This document shows positions 8,465 to 13,307 of a stretch of DNA of 13,526 nt, in pieces. A program made the translations under genes and the position numbers. Below the pieces are notes generated by a model. The model had not been told where the DNA came from, did not search any database, and saw nothing but the letters and a program-made list of their open reading frames with translations. Origin of the DNA: UBA493 sp035655435 (GTDB lineage Archaea > Iainarchaeota > Iainarchaeia > Iainarchaeales > Iainarchaeaceae); contig DASRUN010000029.1 in assembly GCA_035655435.1 (NCBI GenBank), positions 1-13,526 of the forward strand. Direction: 5' to 3'. How positions within the stretch are numbered: position 1 is the first letter of the stretch; every line of letters begins with the position of its first letter.

Positions 8465-8968
8465 ATGGCGCAACATAAGGAAGTAAAACTAAAGCACATA
8501 TATCCAAGCGATGAGAAAGCACTGGTGCCGAGAACCTATGTAACCCTTGGCGGAAAAACAGTAGGTTTTGCTTACCGAGGGCATAGAGAATTGGGTGTTC
8601 GCGGACAAAAAATTTTTTCTCGAGCACTTGAACTGCACGAGGAAAGGGAAAGAGAAATATTCAGATCCGGAAGATTTAATGAATACAGATCGGAACTGCT
8701 TGCAAGCATGAAACAAAATCATATAGCCGCCCCATTTTTAGATGAGATTGAAACACTTGTAAAACCCACACATATCGATTACACCGGTGAACCAAAAGTT
8801 GGTGCAATATTAATTCATAAAGGATACAGACCCACAAAACTTGCAGTCAGCATACTTGAGGGCTATGGAATGAAAAAGAATGCCAACCCACAAGAACAAA
8901 TAGAATTTTTAAATAAAAATAGACAAATAAGAGGGATTTTTGTATTTCTAAAAGAAGCACAACCGTAA
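8465..8968 (+). CDS. Unrecognised conserved protein, paralogue of the gene at 5081
   Basis: A 167-residue soluble protein of unknown function, homologous end to end with the 5081-5659 product. Matching blocks in order: YVTL..GKTVGFAYRGHR (RGHR at 38-41), RGQKIFSRALELHEEREREIF (46-66), FNEY (71-74), THIDYT (102-107), HKGYRPTK (118-125), and a terminal strand IFVFLK. The distance from RGHR to HID is 65 residues here and 72 in the paralogue, so small insertions separate them. The long charged helix rich in Glu and Arg at 52-80 suggests a helical or dimer-forming region. Both copies point rightward and flank the leftward aminotransferase-PEP carboxylase operon. Conserved RGHR, HID and GYR suggest binding or catalytic residues, but I cannot assign a reaction. 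Confidence 0.8.
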   Translation: MAQHKEVKLKHIYPSDEKALVPRTYVTLGGKTVGFAYRGHRELGVRGQKIFSRALELHEEREREIFRSGRFNEYRSELLASMKQNHIAAPFLDEIETLVKPTHIDYTGEPKVGAILIHKGYRPTKLAVSILEGYGMKKNANPQEQIEFLNKNRQIRGIFVFLKEAQP

Positions 8969-9002
8969 TGCTAAGTTTTGCCAAAAAAAACCCGCAAAAC
9001 GC

Positions 9003-9009
9003 ATAAATA
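9003..9009 (+). promoter_or_regulatory. TATA-like box of the gene at 9032
   Basis: ATAAATA centred at 9006 lies 26 bases before ATG 9032, so the transcript should begin at the start codon (leaderless). No ribosome site is seen before the ATG. Confidence 0.5.
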
Positions 9010-9031
9010 CTACTTTTAACTTTTAACTTCC

Positions 9032-10351
9032 ATGCAAATACCAAAAAATGTTCTTTTGCTTGGAGATAAGGGATTGTTGAAAAGCGCGATCCCGAAATTC
9101 AAGGCAAAGAAAATCCAGGAATGGAAAGGAAAGAATTTTCCTCTTTACAAATTCGAACTTGGAACTCAAACATTTGGATTAAGCCATTACTATTATGGCG
9201 CGAGCGCAGCCGCAGTTAACCTTGAAGATCTAATAGGAAACGGCGGGGAAAACTTTATTTTCCTCACACTTGCAAGACCGATTGCCGATGATATTAAAGC
9301 AGGAAACATTGTTCTTCCCACACGCGCAATAAGAGACGAAGGAACAAGCTTCCATTATTTAAAACCCGCAAAACAGGTTATTGGAAACATCGAAATAGAA
9401 AAAAAACTCAAAGAAGAGCTCAAGAAAAATTCGCTCAGCGCAAAAATAGGATTAACCTGGACAACAGATTCTCCTTACTCAAAAGTCAGAAAAACAAGGG
9501 AAATAATAGAATCCAAAGCGTTTACAATTGACAATGATAGCGCGGCAATGTTCGCGGTTGCACGCTACAGAAACGTTTTCCTAGGAGGAATGCTCCTTGT
9601 AAGCGAAGCATCAATCAGGGGAAAATTAAAGGAAAAAGTCAACGATCCATTGAAAGAGCTCAAAGCACATCTTCTAGGGGTTTGTGCTGATACACTTAAT
9701 GCAAAAACATTTTGGCAAACATTGAGAGAAGAAAAACAAAAGGAAAAAACATACGCAAACACAACCGATCCAAGAACGCCTATTTGGGATTCAAAAATAG
9801 AGGAACTTGAAAAGCAAATTGATAATGAAATAACAAAAATAGGCGCAAGCGAAAAGGCAGAAGATCTGGTTGATGCATTTTTGATCAAAAAAGAAATTTT
9901 TGTAAGCGAATATCATAGGAATAGAAGCAAATACATCAGAAAAAAAATCGGCGCAAAAACATACAACCGCGTGTCAAACTCATGCATTTTAGTTCTTGAA
10001 AAAATTTTGGCGAAAATAAAAGAACTCTTGAAAAGATTACAATTGCTCCATGAAAAAATCGAGGAAAAAGACAAGATGGAAAGATTAAGGCTTCTTATTC
10101 AGGAAGAAAAGCAGGAGCTTGCGTCAACGGAAGAAATTGCCGAAGAAATTTACGCACAGCTCGCGGAAGGAGAAGAACCGGGATTTTACAAAAGCGAAGA
10201 AGCACCCCCAATGAGCGCGGTTCACAAAAACATTGTATCAGTATTTCTTGTGAATCTCCCGCGAAGATTCAGATATAAGCCGTATTACAAAAAATTCTTT
10301 GAGGAAGAACCAAAAGTTGTTTCGCACGAAGAATTCCTGGAAAAATACTGA
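9032..10351 (+). CDS. Nucleoside phosphorylase-like protein with long helical C-terminal extension
   Basis: Residues 1-200 follow the purine-nucleoside/uridine phosphorylase fold: VLLLGDKG (7-14), YYGASAAAVNLEDLIGNGG (54-72), DIKAGNIVLPTRAIRDEGTSFHYL (87-110), TWTTDSPY (142-149), DNDSAAMFAVARYR (167-180) and LLVSEAS (188-194). Several key positions differ. The usual GDPxR Arg is absent (GDKGLL); the RxGTxG phosphate-binding motif is replaced by FLTLARPI; the Met-Glu that contacts ribose is Asn-Asp (168-169); and the purine-phosphorylase catalytic Asp appears as Glu192. Residues 205-439 are an added, mostly helical, highly charged region with likely coiled coil at about 318-378 and a basic patch RRFRYKPYYKK near 411-421. 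Normal family size is about 250-290, so the extension is large. It may be a hydrolase, a binding protein or a pseudoenzyme rather than a phosphorylase; a link to purine metabolism is inference. Confidence 0.82.
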   Translation: MQIPKNVLLLGDKGLLKSAIPKFKAKKIQEWKGKNFPLYKFELGTQTFGLSHYYYGASAAAVNLEDLIGNGGENFIFLTLARPIADDIKAGNIVLPTRAIRDEGTSFHYLKPAKQVIGNIEIEKKLKEELKKNSLSAKIGLTWTTDSPYSKVRKTREIIESKAFTIDNDSAAMFAVARYRNVFLGGMLLVSEASIRGKLKEKVNDPLKELKAHLLGVCADTLNAKTFWQTLREEKQKEKTYANTTDPRTPIWDSKIEELEKQIDNEITKIGASEKAEDLVDAFLIKKEIFVSEYHRNRSKYIRKKIGAKTYNRVSNSCILVLEKILAKIKELLKRLQLLHEKIEEKDKMERLRLLIQEEKQELASTEEIAEEIYAQLAEGEEPGFYKSEEAPPMSAVHKNIVSVFLVNLPRRFRYKPYYKKFFEEEPKVVSHEEFLEKY

Positions 10352-10430
10352 ATGGGATTCAAAAAAAGCAAAAAAGCCCAAAAAACGCCTTTCAAAGGGC
10401 AAAATTCGTTATGTATGGAGAAAGAGCCAG

Positions 10431-10439
10431 ATTTAAATT
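10431..10439 (+). promoter_or_regulatory. TATA-like box of the gene at 10462
   Basis: ATTTAAATT centred at 10435, 27 bases before ATG 10462, again predicts a leaderless start. Confidence 0.45.
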
Positions 10440-10461
10440 CAAGGTTGAATTCTAATTTAAT

Positions 10462-10716
10462 ATGCTGTTTAATTATTGCCCAGACTGTGCTGCAGTTGGC
10501 TTTGGTTCTGTGGAAGACGCAAAATGCAAATGCGGATACAACGGCCCACTGAATTCAGGCACAATGGATGAGATCAACTCATACAAAATAAGGCTGAATG
10601 CAGGAATGAGCAGGAAACAACCATCGAAAGAATATGGAGCCGGAACAGCTCCTGACACAAAGAAAAAAATGAACACACTTAAAGGCATTAAATCTGATGA
10701 CTTTGAAATACTGTGA
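10462..10716 (+). CDS. Small zinc-ribbon protein
   Basis: An 84-residue protein starting MLFNYCPDC. Cys6 and Cys9, then Cys22 and Cys24 (CxxC-x12-CxC, followed by GYNG) form a probable zinc ribbon in the first 26 residues. The rest is hydrophilic and probably flexible, rich in Lys, Ser and Thr, with TMDEINSYKIRL as a short predicted helix. No family name can be given; such ribbons occur in archaeal nucleic-acid-binding or modification proteins, but also elsewhere. The TATA-like box at leaderless distance supports this start. An ORF in another frame (10352-10552) overlaps its 5' part but has no such support. It is followed after 32 bases by the 10749 gene, which carries a strong ribosome site, so the two may be co-transcribed. 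Confidence 0.72.
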   Translation: MLFNYCPDCAAVGFGSVEDAKCKCGYNGPLNSGTMDEINSYKIRLNAGMSRKQPSKEYGAGTAPDTKKKMNTLKGIKSDDFEIL

Positions 10717-10733
10717 AAAAAAAGGATTTTAGG

Positions 10734-10741
10734 GGAGGGTG
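10734..10741 (+). promoter_or_regulatory. Strong Shine-Dalgarno before the gene at 10749
   Basis: GGAGGGTG, a near match to the archaeal GGAGGTGA, lies about 8-10 bases before ATG 10749. It supports this start and an operon with the upstream zinc-ribbon gene. Confidence 0.55.
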
Positions 10742-10748
10742 ATTTCAC

Positions 10749-11108
10749 ATGACACTGAAAGTCAAAACAACGATTTTTCCTTTTAGGATAAGCCTACAAG
10801 GAAAAGAAACATGGGAACTGCAAATAGAAATAGAGAACGCAGACCCAAAACCGAAAAAAGGCTCATTAAGAGTCGAACTTCCGGAGCAGGCAACATTCAA
10901 AAATGTTGGACAGGCAACATTGCTTGAAAAACAATTTGACCACATAAAACCGAATGAAAAAATAATGGTGAAGGAAACAATTTATCCTTCGAGAATCGCT
11001 GAACCGGGAAACTTTGTGGGAACGGCCAGGGTTGCGGAACACTATCAGGATTATGACTATGTCATTAAAGAATCAAAATCCGAATTCGCAATAAGATTAG
11101 TGAAATAA
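10749..11108 (+). CDS. Small beta-rich protein, Ig/CARDB-like, function unknown
   Basis: A 119-residue protein with no signal peptide and no membrane helix. The sequence alternates hydrophobic and polar residues in short strands (LKVKTTIFPFRISL, WELQIEIENA, GSLRVELPE, IMVKETIYPS, NFVGTARVAEHY, SEFAIRLVK), with proline- and glycine-rich turns, as in immunoglobulin-like or CARDB-type beta sandwiches. The phrase WELQIEIENADPKP is typical of such domains, where a strand is followed by an N-x-D turn. The lack of a signal peptide suggests a cytoplasmic role or part of a complex, unlike most CARDB domains, which are extracellular. The function cannot be assigned. Its strong ribosome site and the 32-base gap link it to the upstream zinc-ribbon gene. 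Confidence 0.75.
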   Translation: MTLKVKTTIFPFRISLQGKETWELQIEIENADPKPKKGSLRVELPEQATFKNVGQATLLEKQFDHIKPNEKIMVKETIYPSRIAEPGNFVGTARVAEHYQDYDYVIKESKSEFAIRLVK

Positions 11109-11135
11109 AAAATTTGAATAAAAAAAATAGTTAGG

Positions 11136-11159
11136 CTGACAGAAAAAAAATTCTGTCAG
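11136..11159. terminator. Perfect 9-bp hairpin between convergent genes
   Basis: CTGACAGAA, a six-A loop, then TTCTGTCAG, a perfect inverted repeat. It sits between the rightward gene ending at 11108 and the leftward gene ending at 11202. The rightward transcript continues into a U-rich stretch (TTTCCTTTAAAATTTTT), and the leftward one meets T runs on its own strand, so it may end transcription in both directions. Confidence 0.5.
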
Positions 11160-11201
11160 TTTCCTTTAAAATTTTTCCAAAAATAAGATTTTCAGAAGAC
11201 A

Positions 11202-11372
11202 TTAATTATATCTGTCGTCTCTTTTAGGTTTGTGTTTCTGATAGCAATCCCTACAATAAACCGGCCTTCCTTCGGACGGTTTAAAAGGAACCTTGGTTTC
11301 TTTACCACAATCAGAACAAACGGCGTCGTACATTTCTCTTGGACCGCCGAACTTACTGTCGTTGTAACCCAT
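11202..11372 (-). CDS. CxxC-x17-CxxC small zinc-binding protein
   Basis: A 56-residue protein read on the reverse strand from ATG 11372: MGYNDSKFGGPREMYDAV, then Cys19-x2-Cys22, exactly 17 residues, then Cys40-x2-Cys43, and a basic tail (KHKPKRDDRYN). This spacing and the surrounding wording (MYDAVCSDCGKE, VPFKPSEGRPVYCRDC) match the known CxxC-x17-CxxC zinc-binding family, whose function is thought to involve nucleic acids but is not settled. A TATA-like box (TTTATATA) centred 27 bases upstream predicts a leaderless start, and a GGAG about 11 bases before the ATG is also present. Without the mobile element it would lie about 100 bases downstream of the Arg/Gly-rich gene at the right edge, probably a relative with a longer tail. 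Confidence 0.85.
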   Translation of the reverse strand: MGYNDSKFGGPREMYDAVCSDCGKETKVPFKPSEGRPVYCRDCYQKHKPKRDDRYN

Positions 11373-11395
11373 TTTCCTCTACACTCCTTTTATAC

Positions 11396-11403
11396 TATAT
11401 AAA
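11396..11403 (-). promoter_or_regulatory. TATA box of the CxxC-x17-CxxC gene
   Basis: Reverse strand TTTATATA, centred about 27 bases before ATG 11372. Good match in sequence and distance to an archaeal TATA box. Confidence 0.55.
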
Positions 11404-11458
11404 TCGTTCCAAAAATTTCTTTTCAGTAGATTTCACTCATAATAGCGCCCGCAGACCA

Positions 11459-11466
11459 TTATAAAG
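11459..11466 (+). promoter_or_regulatory. TATA-like box just outside the element, firing inward
   Basis: TTATAAAG centred at 11462, about 32 bases before ATG 11494 inside the element. It lies in host DNA left of the target duplication, so it would be a borrowed promoter. Confidence 0.35.
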
Positions 11467-11471
11467 GTATG

Positions 11472-11480
11472 CGTCAGTAG
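11472..11480. repeat. Left target-site duplication CGTCAGTAG
   Basis: CGTCAGTAG here is identical to 13362-13370. The bases on either side of the two copies differ (G before and G after on the left; C before and C after on the right), so the repeat is exactly 9 bp and directly abuts both inverted-repeat ends. Confidence 0.8.
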
Positions 11481-11494
11481 GGGTTTGCACTTTA
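11481..11494 (+). repeat. Left terminal inverted repeat
   Basis: GGGTTTGCACTTTA; pairs with the right end with one substitution (position 3) and one inserted C. Confidence 0.7.
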
Positions 11495-11745
11495 TGTCTA
11501 AAAAAACAACTACTAAAAATGCAGAAAACGCACTAAAGGTGCAGGATTACACTAATTCTGAACGGAGCAGCCCTGCTCCAAATACCTCAAAAGGGGGTGA
11601 AAACAACGGAGAACGGAGCGGGGAAAAGTTAAAAGGGGAGAAAGAACTTATTGATTCTGAAAATATGGCAAAATTTAAAACTGTGCGATTTAAGTCCTCA
11701 GATGGTTGGATTGTATTCAAAGCCAAAGTAAAAAAAGGGGGATAA
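11494..11745 (+). CDS. Short element ORF with a conserved-looking C-terminal tail
   Basis: An open frame of 83 codons from ATG 11494, ending 3 bases before the HEPN-like gene. The first 60 residues are low-complexity (Ser, Asn, Lys, Glu rich) and lie over the element's terminal repeats and a hairpin, so they may not be selected as protein. The last 26 residues, from an in-frame ATG at 11665, read MAKFKTVRFKSSDGWIVFKA and then a basic end; the pattern of alternating hydrophobic and basic residues with an SSDG turn looks like a real beta-hairpin mini-protein. I do not recognise it. Either the full ORF or only the 26-residue part could be translated. A TATA-like box in the host flank lies at a plausible distance for the long form. 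Confidence 0.4.
   Translation: MSKKTTTKNAENALKVQDYTNSERSSPAPNTSKGGENNGERSGEKLKGEKELIDSENMAKFKTVRFKSSDGWIVFKAKVKKGG
11512..11545 (+). repeat. Left subterminal direct repeats (two copies)
   Basis: ACTAAAAATGCAGA at 11512 and ACTAAAGGTGCAGG at 11532, spaced 20 bases apart. They match the copies at the right end (13307, 13327, 13345) in the same orientation. Probable protein-binding sites for transposition. Confidence 0.6.
11564..11579. repeat. GC-rich 7-bp hairpin
   Basis: GGAGCAG-CC-CTGCTCC, a perfect inverted repeat, unusual in this AT-rich region. It lies inside the low-complexity part of the short ORF. Could be a recombinase site or an RNA stem-loop. Confidence 0.4.
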
Positions 11746-11748
11746 ATC

Positions 11749-12300
11749 TTGGCAGTTGTAATTAATTCCGATGGGGAATTAGAAGTATCTATTAACATTG
11801 AAAAAGAAGTCAAAGAAGTTGCAAAACAAGGTTATTATCTGGAAGCTTTAGCTCGATTGGATGCTTTTATAGATAGACAATTAAGTTCTCTTTTGCGTCA
11901 AAGGTATCCAGAACCAAATTGCGAAGAACTTGTAGTTGCTATGGAAAAATCAATGAAAACAAATTATTTACTCCTTTCTGGGTTGGTCAAGTTGGATGTC
12001 CTTAAACATAGTGTTAATGGTAAAAAAGTAAACCTTCCAGATACGGAACTACGGGGGAAAATCCGAACATTTAAAGAAGAAAGGAATAAAATTCTTCATT
12101 CAAATTTAGGACATTACGCATTGATTAATTATCAAGGAAAAACTGATGAACAGTTTCAAAAAGAAGCAAAAATCACAGTCGAAAACGCAATTGATTTAGG
12201 GATAGACTGTTTTAAGAATCTTGAATCTCTACTTTTTAGCAATTTAAGGAATACTGCACCCCAACCCCCAACTCATGCATCTCATGAATCAAAACAATAA
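11749..12300 (+). CDS. HEPN-domain-like protein, possible RNase or defence factor
   Basis: A 183-residue mostly helical protein starting at TTG 11749, three bases after the preceding stop and with a G-rich stretch (GGGGGAT) just upstream. Residues 28-50 (GYYLEALARLDAFIDRQLSSLLR) resemble the first long helices of HEPN domains, and EERNKILHS at 110-118 contains Arg112-Asn-x3-His117, the R-x4-H motif of HEPN ribonucleases. HEPN proteins cut RNA in toxin-antitoxin and abortive-infection systems, or act as binding partners of nucleotidyltransferases; no MNT partner gene is adjacent. The protein may thus be a stand-alone RNase carried as cargo. The last 16 residues (NTAPQPPTHASHESKQ) are disordered and lie over the 3' end of the opposite-strand SWIM gene (65-base overlap), suggesting the reading frame was extended by a rearrangement. 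Assignment rests on motif and helical pattern only. Confidence 0.68.
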   Translation: MAVVINSDGELEVSINIEKEVKEVAKQGYYLEALARLDAFIDRQLSSLLRQRYPEPNCEELVVAMEKSMKTNYLLLSGLVKLDVLKHSVNGKKVNLPDTELRGKIRTFKEERNKILHSNLGHYALINYQGKTDEQFQKEAKITVENAIDLGIDCFKNLESLLFSNLRNTAPQPPTHASHESKQ

Positions 12301-12622
12301 CATTATGTGCAATCAGCTTGCACAGCAATTCGTTCTCTTGTGCCTCATTGTAGCTGCTCCAATCCTGCTTATATGTAATTCTTGTTTTCTCAATATGTAT
12401 GCTTTTGCCCTTTCTCTTGATTATCTCCTTGTAGAAATAAACAGCATGGATATGTTTGCATTGGACATTTCTTGTTTCAAAGTCAGGGCAGGTGCATTTG
12501 TTGTCAAAATCAACAAAGTAGAACCTTTTGGCTGTTTGGCTTTGAACAGCGAAACCACCTTCTACAACTTTGATTTGCCTTGTTTTGGCTATTAACTTTC
12601 CTTTTGCTTGTCCGAAATCCAT
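12236..12622 (-). CDS. SWIM zinc-finger protein, probable truncated transposase N-terminus
   Basis: A 128-residue protein from ATG 12622, fixed by GGTGA five bases upstream (the GTG at 12631 is part of that site). The centre holds a SWIM finger: Cys43-x-Cys45 (CTCPDFETRNVQ) and Cys55-x-His57 (CKHIHAVYFY). The following block RITYKQDWSSYNEAQENE is, as far as I recall, typical of archaeal and bacterial transposases that carry an N-terminal SWIM finger before a DDE domain. Here homology appears to stop at about residue 98; the final 30 residues (LLCKLIAHNV... onward) look unrelated, and no DDE domain follows. The break falls next to a perfect inverted repeat (12306-12324). It may be a dead remnant or a retained DNA-binding protein that still recognises the element ends. 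It runs divergently from the ribbon-helix-helix gene across a repeat-rich operator. Confidence 0.75.
   Translation of the reverse strand: MDFGQAKGKLIAKTRQIKVVEGGFAVQSQTAKRFYFVDFDNKCTCPDFETRNVQCKHIHAVYFYKEIIKRKGKSIHIEKTRITYKQDWSSYNEAQENELLCKLIAHNVIVLIHEMHELGVGVQYSLNC
12306..12324. repeat. Perfect inverted repeat TGTGCAA-N5-TTGCACA
   Basis: A 7-bp perfect inverted repeat with a 5-base spacer, containing the TTGCAC core of the element ends. It lies within a few bases of the point where transposase similarity ends (about 12328). Confidence 0.55.
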
Positions 12623-12627
12623 TTTGT

Positions 12628-12632
12628 TCACC
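12628..12632 (-). promoter_or_regulatory. Shine-Dalgarno GGTGA of the SWIM gene
   Basis: Reverse strand GGTGA, 5 bases before ATG 12622; decides the start. Confidence 0.55.
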
Positions 12633-12719
12633 TATTAATAATCATTAATAACTATTAATAGTATTAACCATTGTTTTTATAAAGATTTCTATTAATAACT
12701 GCTAATGGTTATTAATGGC
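12633..12719. promoter_or_regulatory. Divergent promoter/operator with 10-bp-periodic TATTAATA repeats
   Basis: TATTAATA-like units begin at 12633, 12643 and 12653 (plus a partial one near 12662), then at 12690, 12700 and 12710, each set with a 10-bp step, so the units fall on one face of the helix. The two sets flank the TATA box at 12678. The left set covers the promoter of the leftward SWIM gene, and the right set covers the start of the ribbon-helix-helix gene. Arrays of short repeats with about one helical turn spacing are the usual operators of ribbon-helix-helix repressors, so self-repression by the 12715 product is likely. Confidence 0.65.
12678..12684 (+). promoter_or_regulatory. TATA box of the ribbon-helix-helix gene
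   Basis: TTATAAA centred at 12681, 34 bases before ATG 12715, between the two repeat clusters. Predicts a leader of about 8 bases inside the right operator cluster. Confidence 0.5.
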
Positions 12720-12846
12720 TAAAAAATTGATTTTAGATGTCGAAGAAAAGCTGTGGCGGGATGTTCTAAAATATAAAATTGACTATGGTTTGAAAAATAA
12801 CAATCAAGCAGTTGTGAAACTCATCGAAAAAGGATTAAAACAGTAA
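12715..12846 (+). CDS. 43-residue ribbon-helix-helix DNA-binding protein
   Basis: ATG at 12715, stop TAA at 12844-12846. The protein MAKKLILDVEEKLWRDVLKY continues with KIDYGLKNNNQAVVKLIEKGLKQ. The pattern is that of a ribbon-helix-helix (MetJ/Arc/CopG) domain: a short strand (KKLILDV), a first helix (EEKLWRDVLKYKIDYG), a turn with NN, and a second helix (QAVVKLIEKGLK). The size is that of the smallest plasmid copy-number and antitoxin repressors, which bind as dimers through a paired strand. Too short for most gene callers. It probably binds the TATTAATA array directly upstream and thereby controls its own gene, the downstream HNH gene and perhaps the divergent SWIM gene. It could also be the antitoxin of a pair, but no toxin partner is clear. 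Confidence 0.78.
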   Translation: MAKKLILDVEEKLWRDVLKYKIDYGLKNNNQAVVKLIEKGLKQ

Positions 12847-12869
12847 CTATCCCAATCAGTATATGGCAA

Positions 12870-13307
12870 TTGGTCAACCAACTTCTCAAAGAATATCAGT
12901 TCCCTGCAGAAAGATATGATGAGCTTCGTAATTCGTTAAACTCATTCTTAAACGAAGTTGAACAGAAAGGGAACTCATCAAAACAATCGGCTGTCAAAGA
13001 ATATACTGAAGCTTCTGTTGCCCATACAACTAATCAAAGTCAAAGGAAAAAAAGAGTGGCAATAGTAAGGCAATTACTCATACCATTTTTAATTGCAAAA
13101 GATATTCGACGTGGTTTTAATGAAGAAGAACGAAGAATATTTTGGAATATCTCTCCTCAAAAAAACTGTGCAATTTGCGGAAAAGAAGTAAAATGGGGCG
13201 ATTATGAAATTGACCATAAAAAAGCCCATTCCAAAGGTGGAAAAACAGAACTTGTAAATGCTCAAATAACTCACAAAACATGTAATGCTTCAAAAGGTGC
13301 AAATTGA
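12870..13307 (+). CDS. HNH endonuclease
   Basis: A 145-residue protein from TTG 12870. The C-terminal 46 residues form an HNH nuclease domain: Cys100-x2-Cys103 (CAICGKEV), Asp115-His116 (YEIDHKKAHS), Asn130 (LVNAQ), His135-x2-Cys138-Asn139 (HKTCNASKG). The two Cys pairs bind structural zinc, and DH...N...H is the metal-dependent nicking or cutting site. The N-terminal 95 residues are helical and basic (QSQRKKRVAIVRQLLIPFLIAKDIRRGF) and may bind DNA. The start is weakly supported: no ribosome site precedes TTG 12870, and the frame stays open upstream to 12801, reading VTIPISIWQLVNQLL just after the ribbon-helix-helix stop, so a longer product from a rare start codon is possible. The gene probably shares a transcript with the ribbon-helix-helix gene. 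It may be the element's nuclease or a homing-type cargo gene. Confidence 0.83.
   Translation: MVNQLLKEYQFPAERYDELRNSLNSFLNEVEQKGNSSKQSAVKEYTEASVAHTTNQSQRKKRVAIVRQLLIPFLIAKDIRRGFNEEERRIFWNISPQKNCAICGKEVKWGDYEIDHKKAHSKGGKTELVNAQITHKTCNASKGAN

Noticed and set aside
10373..10400. Possible terminator hairpin after the phosphorylase-like gene (GCCC...GGGC)
   Set aside because: Stem of four pairs or a mismatched longer form with a large loop; too weak to call.
10352..10552. 66-codon frame starting right after the phosphorylase-like gene
   Set aside because: Overlaps the zinc-ribbon gene in another frame; no Cys pattern or domain, and the later ATG has a better-placed TATA box.
12275..12595. 106-codon hydrophobic frame on the + strand
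   Set aside because: Antisense of the SWIM gene; the membrane-like look comes from complementing its Lys/Glu codons.
12633..12719. Possible CRISPR array or replication origin in the TATTAATA repeats
   Set aside because: Units are about 8 bases on a 10-bp step with no spacers; placement around a divergent promoter fits an operator better.
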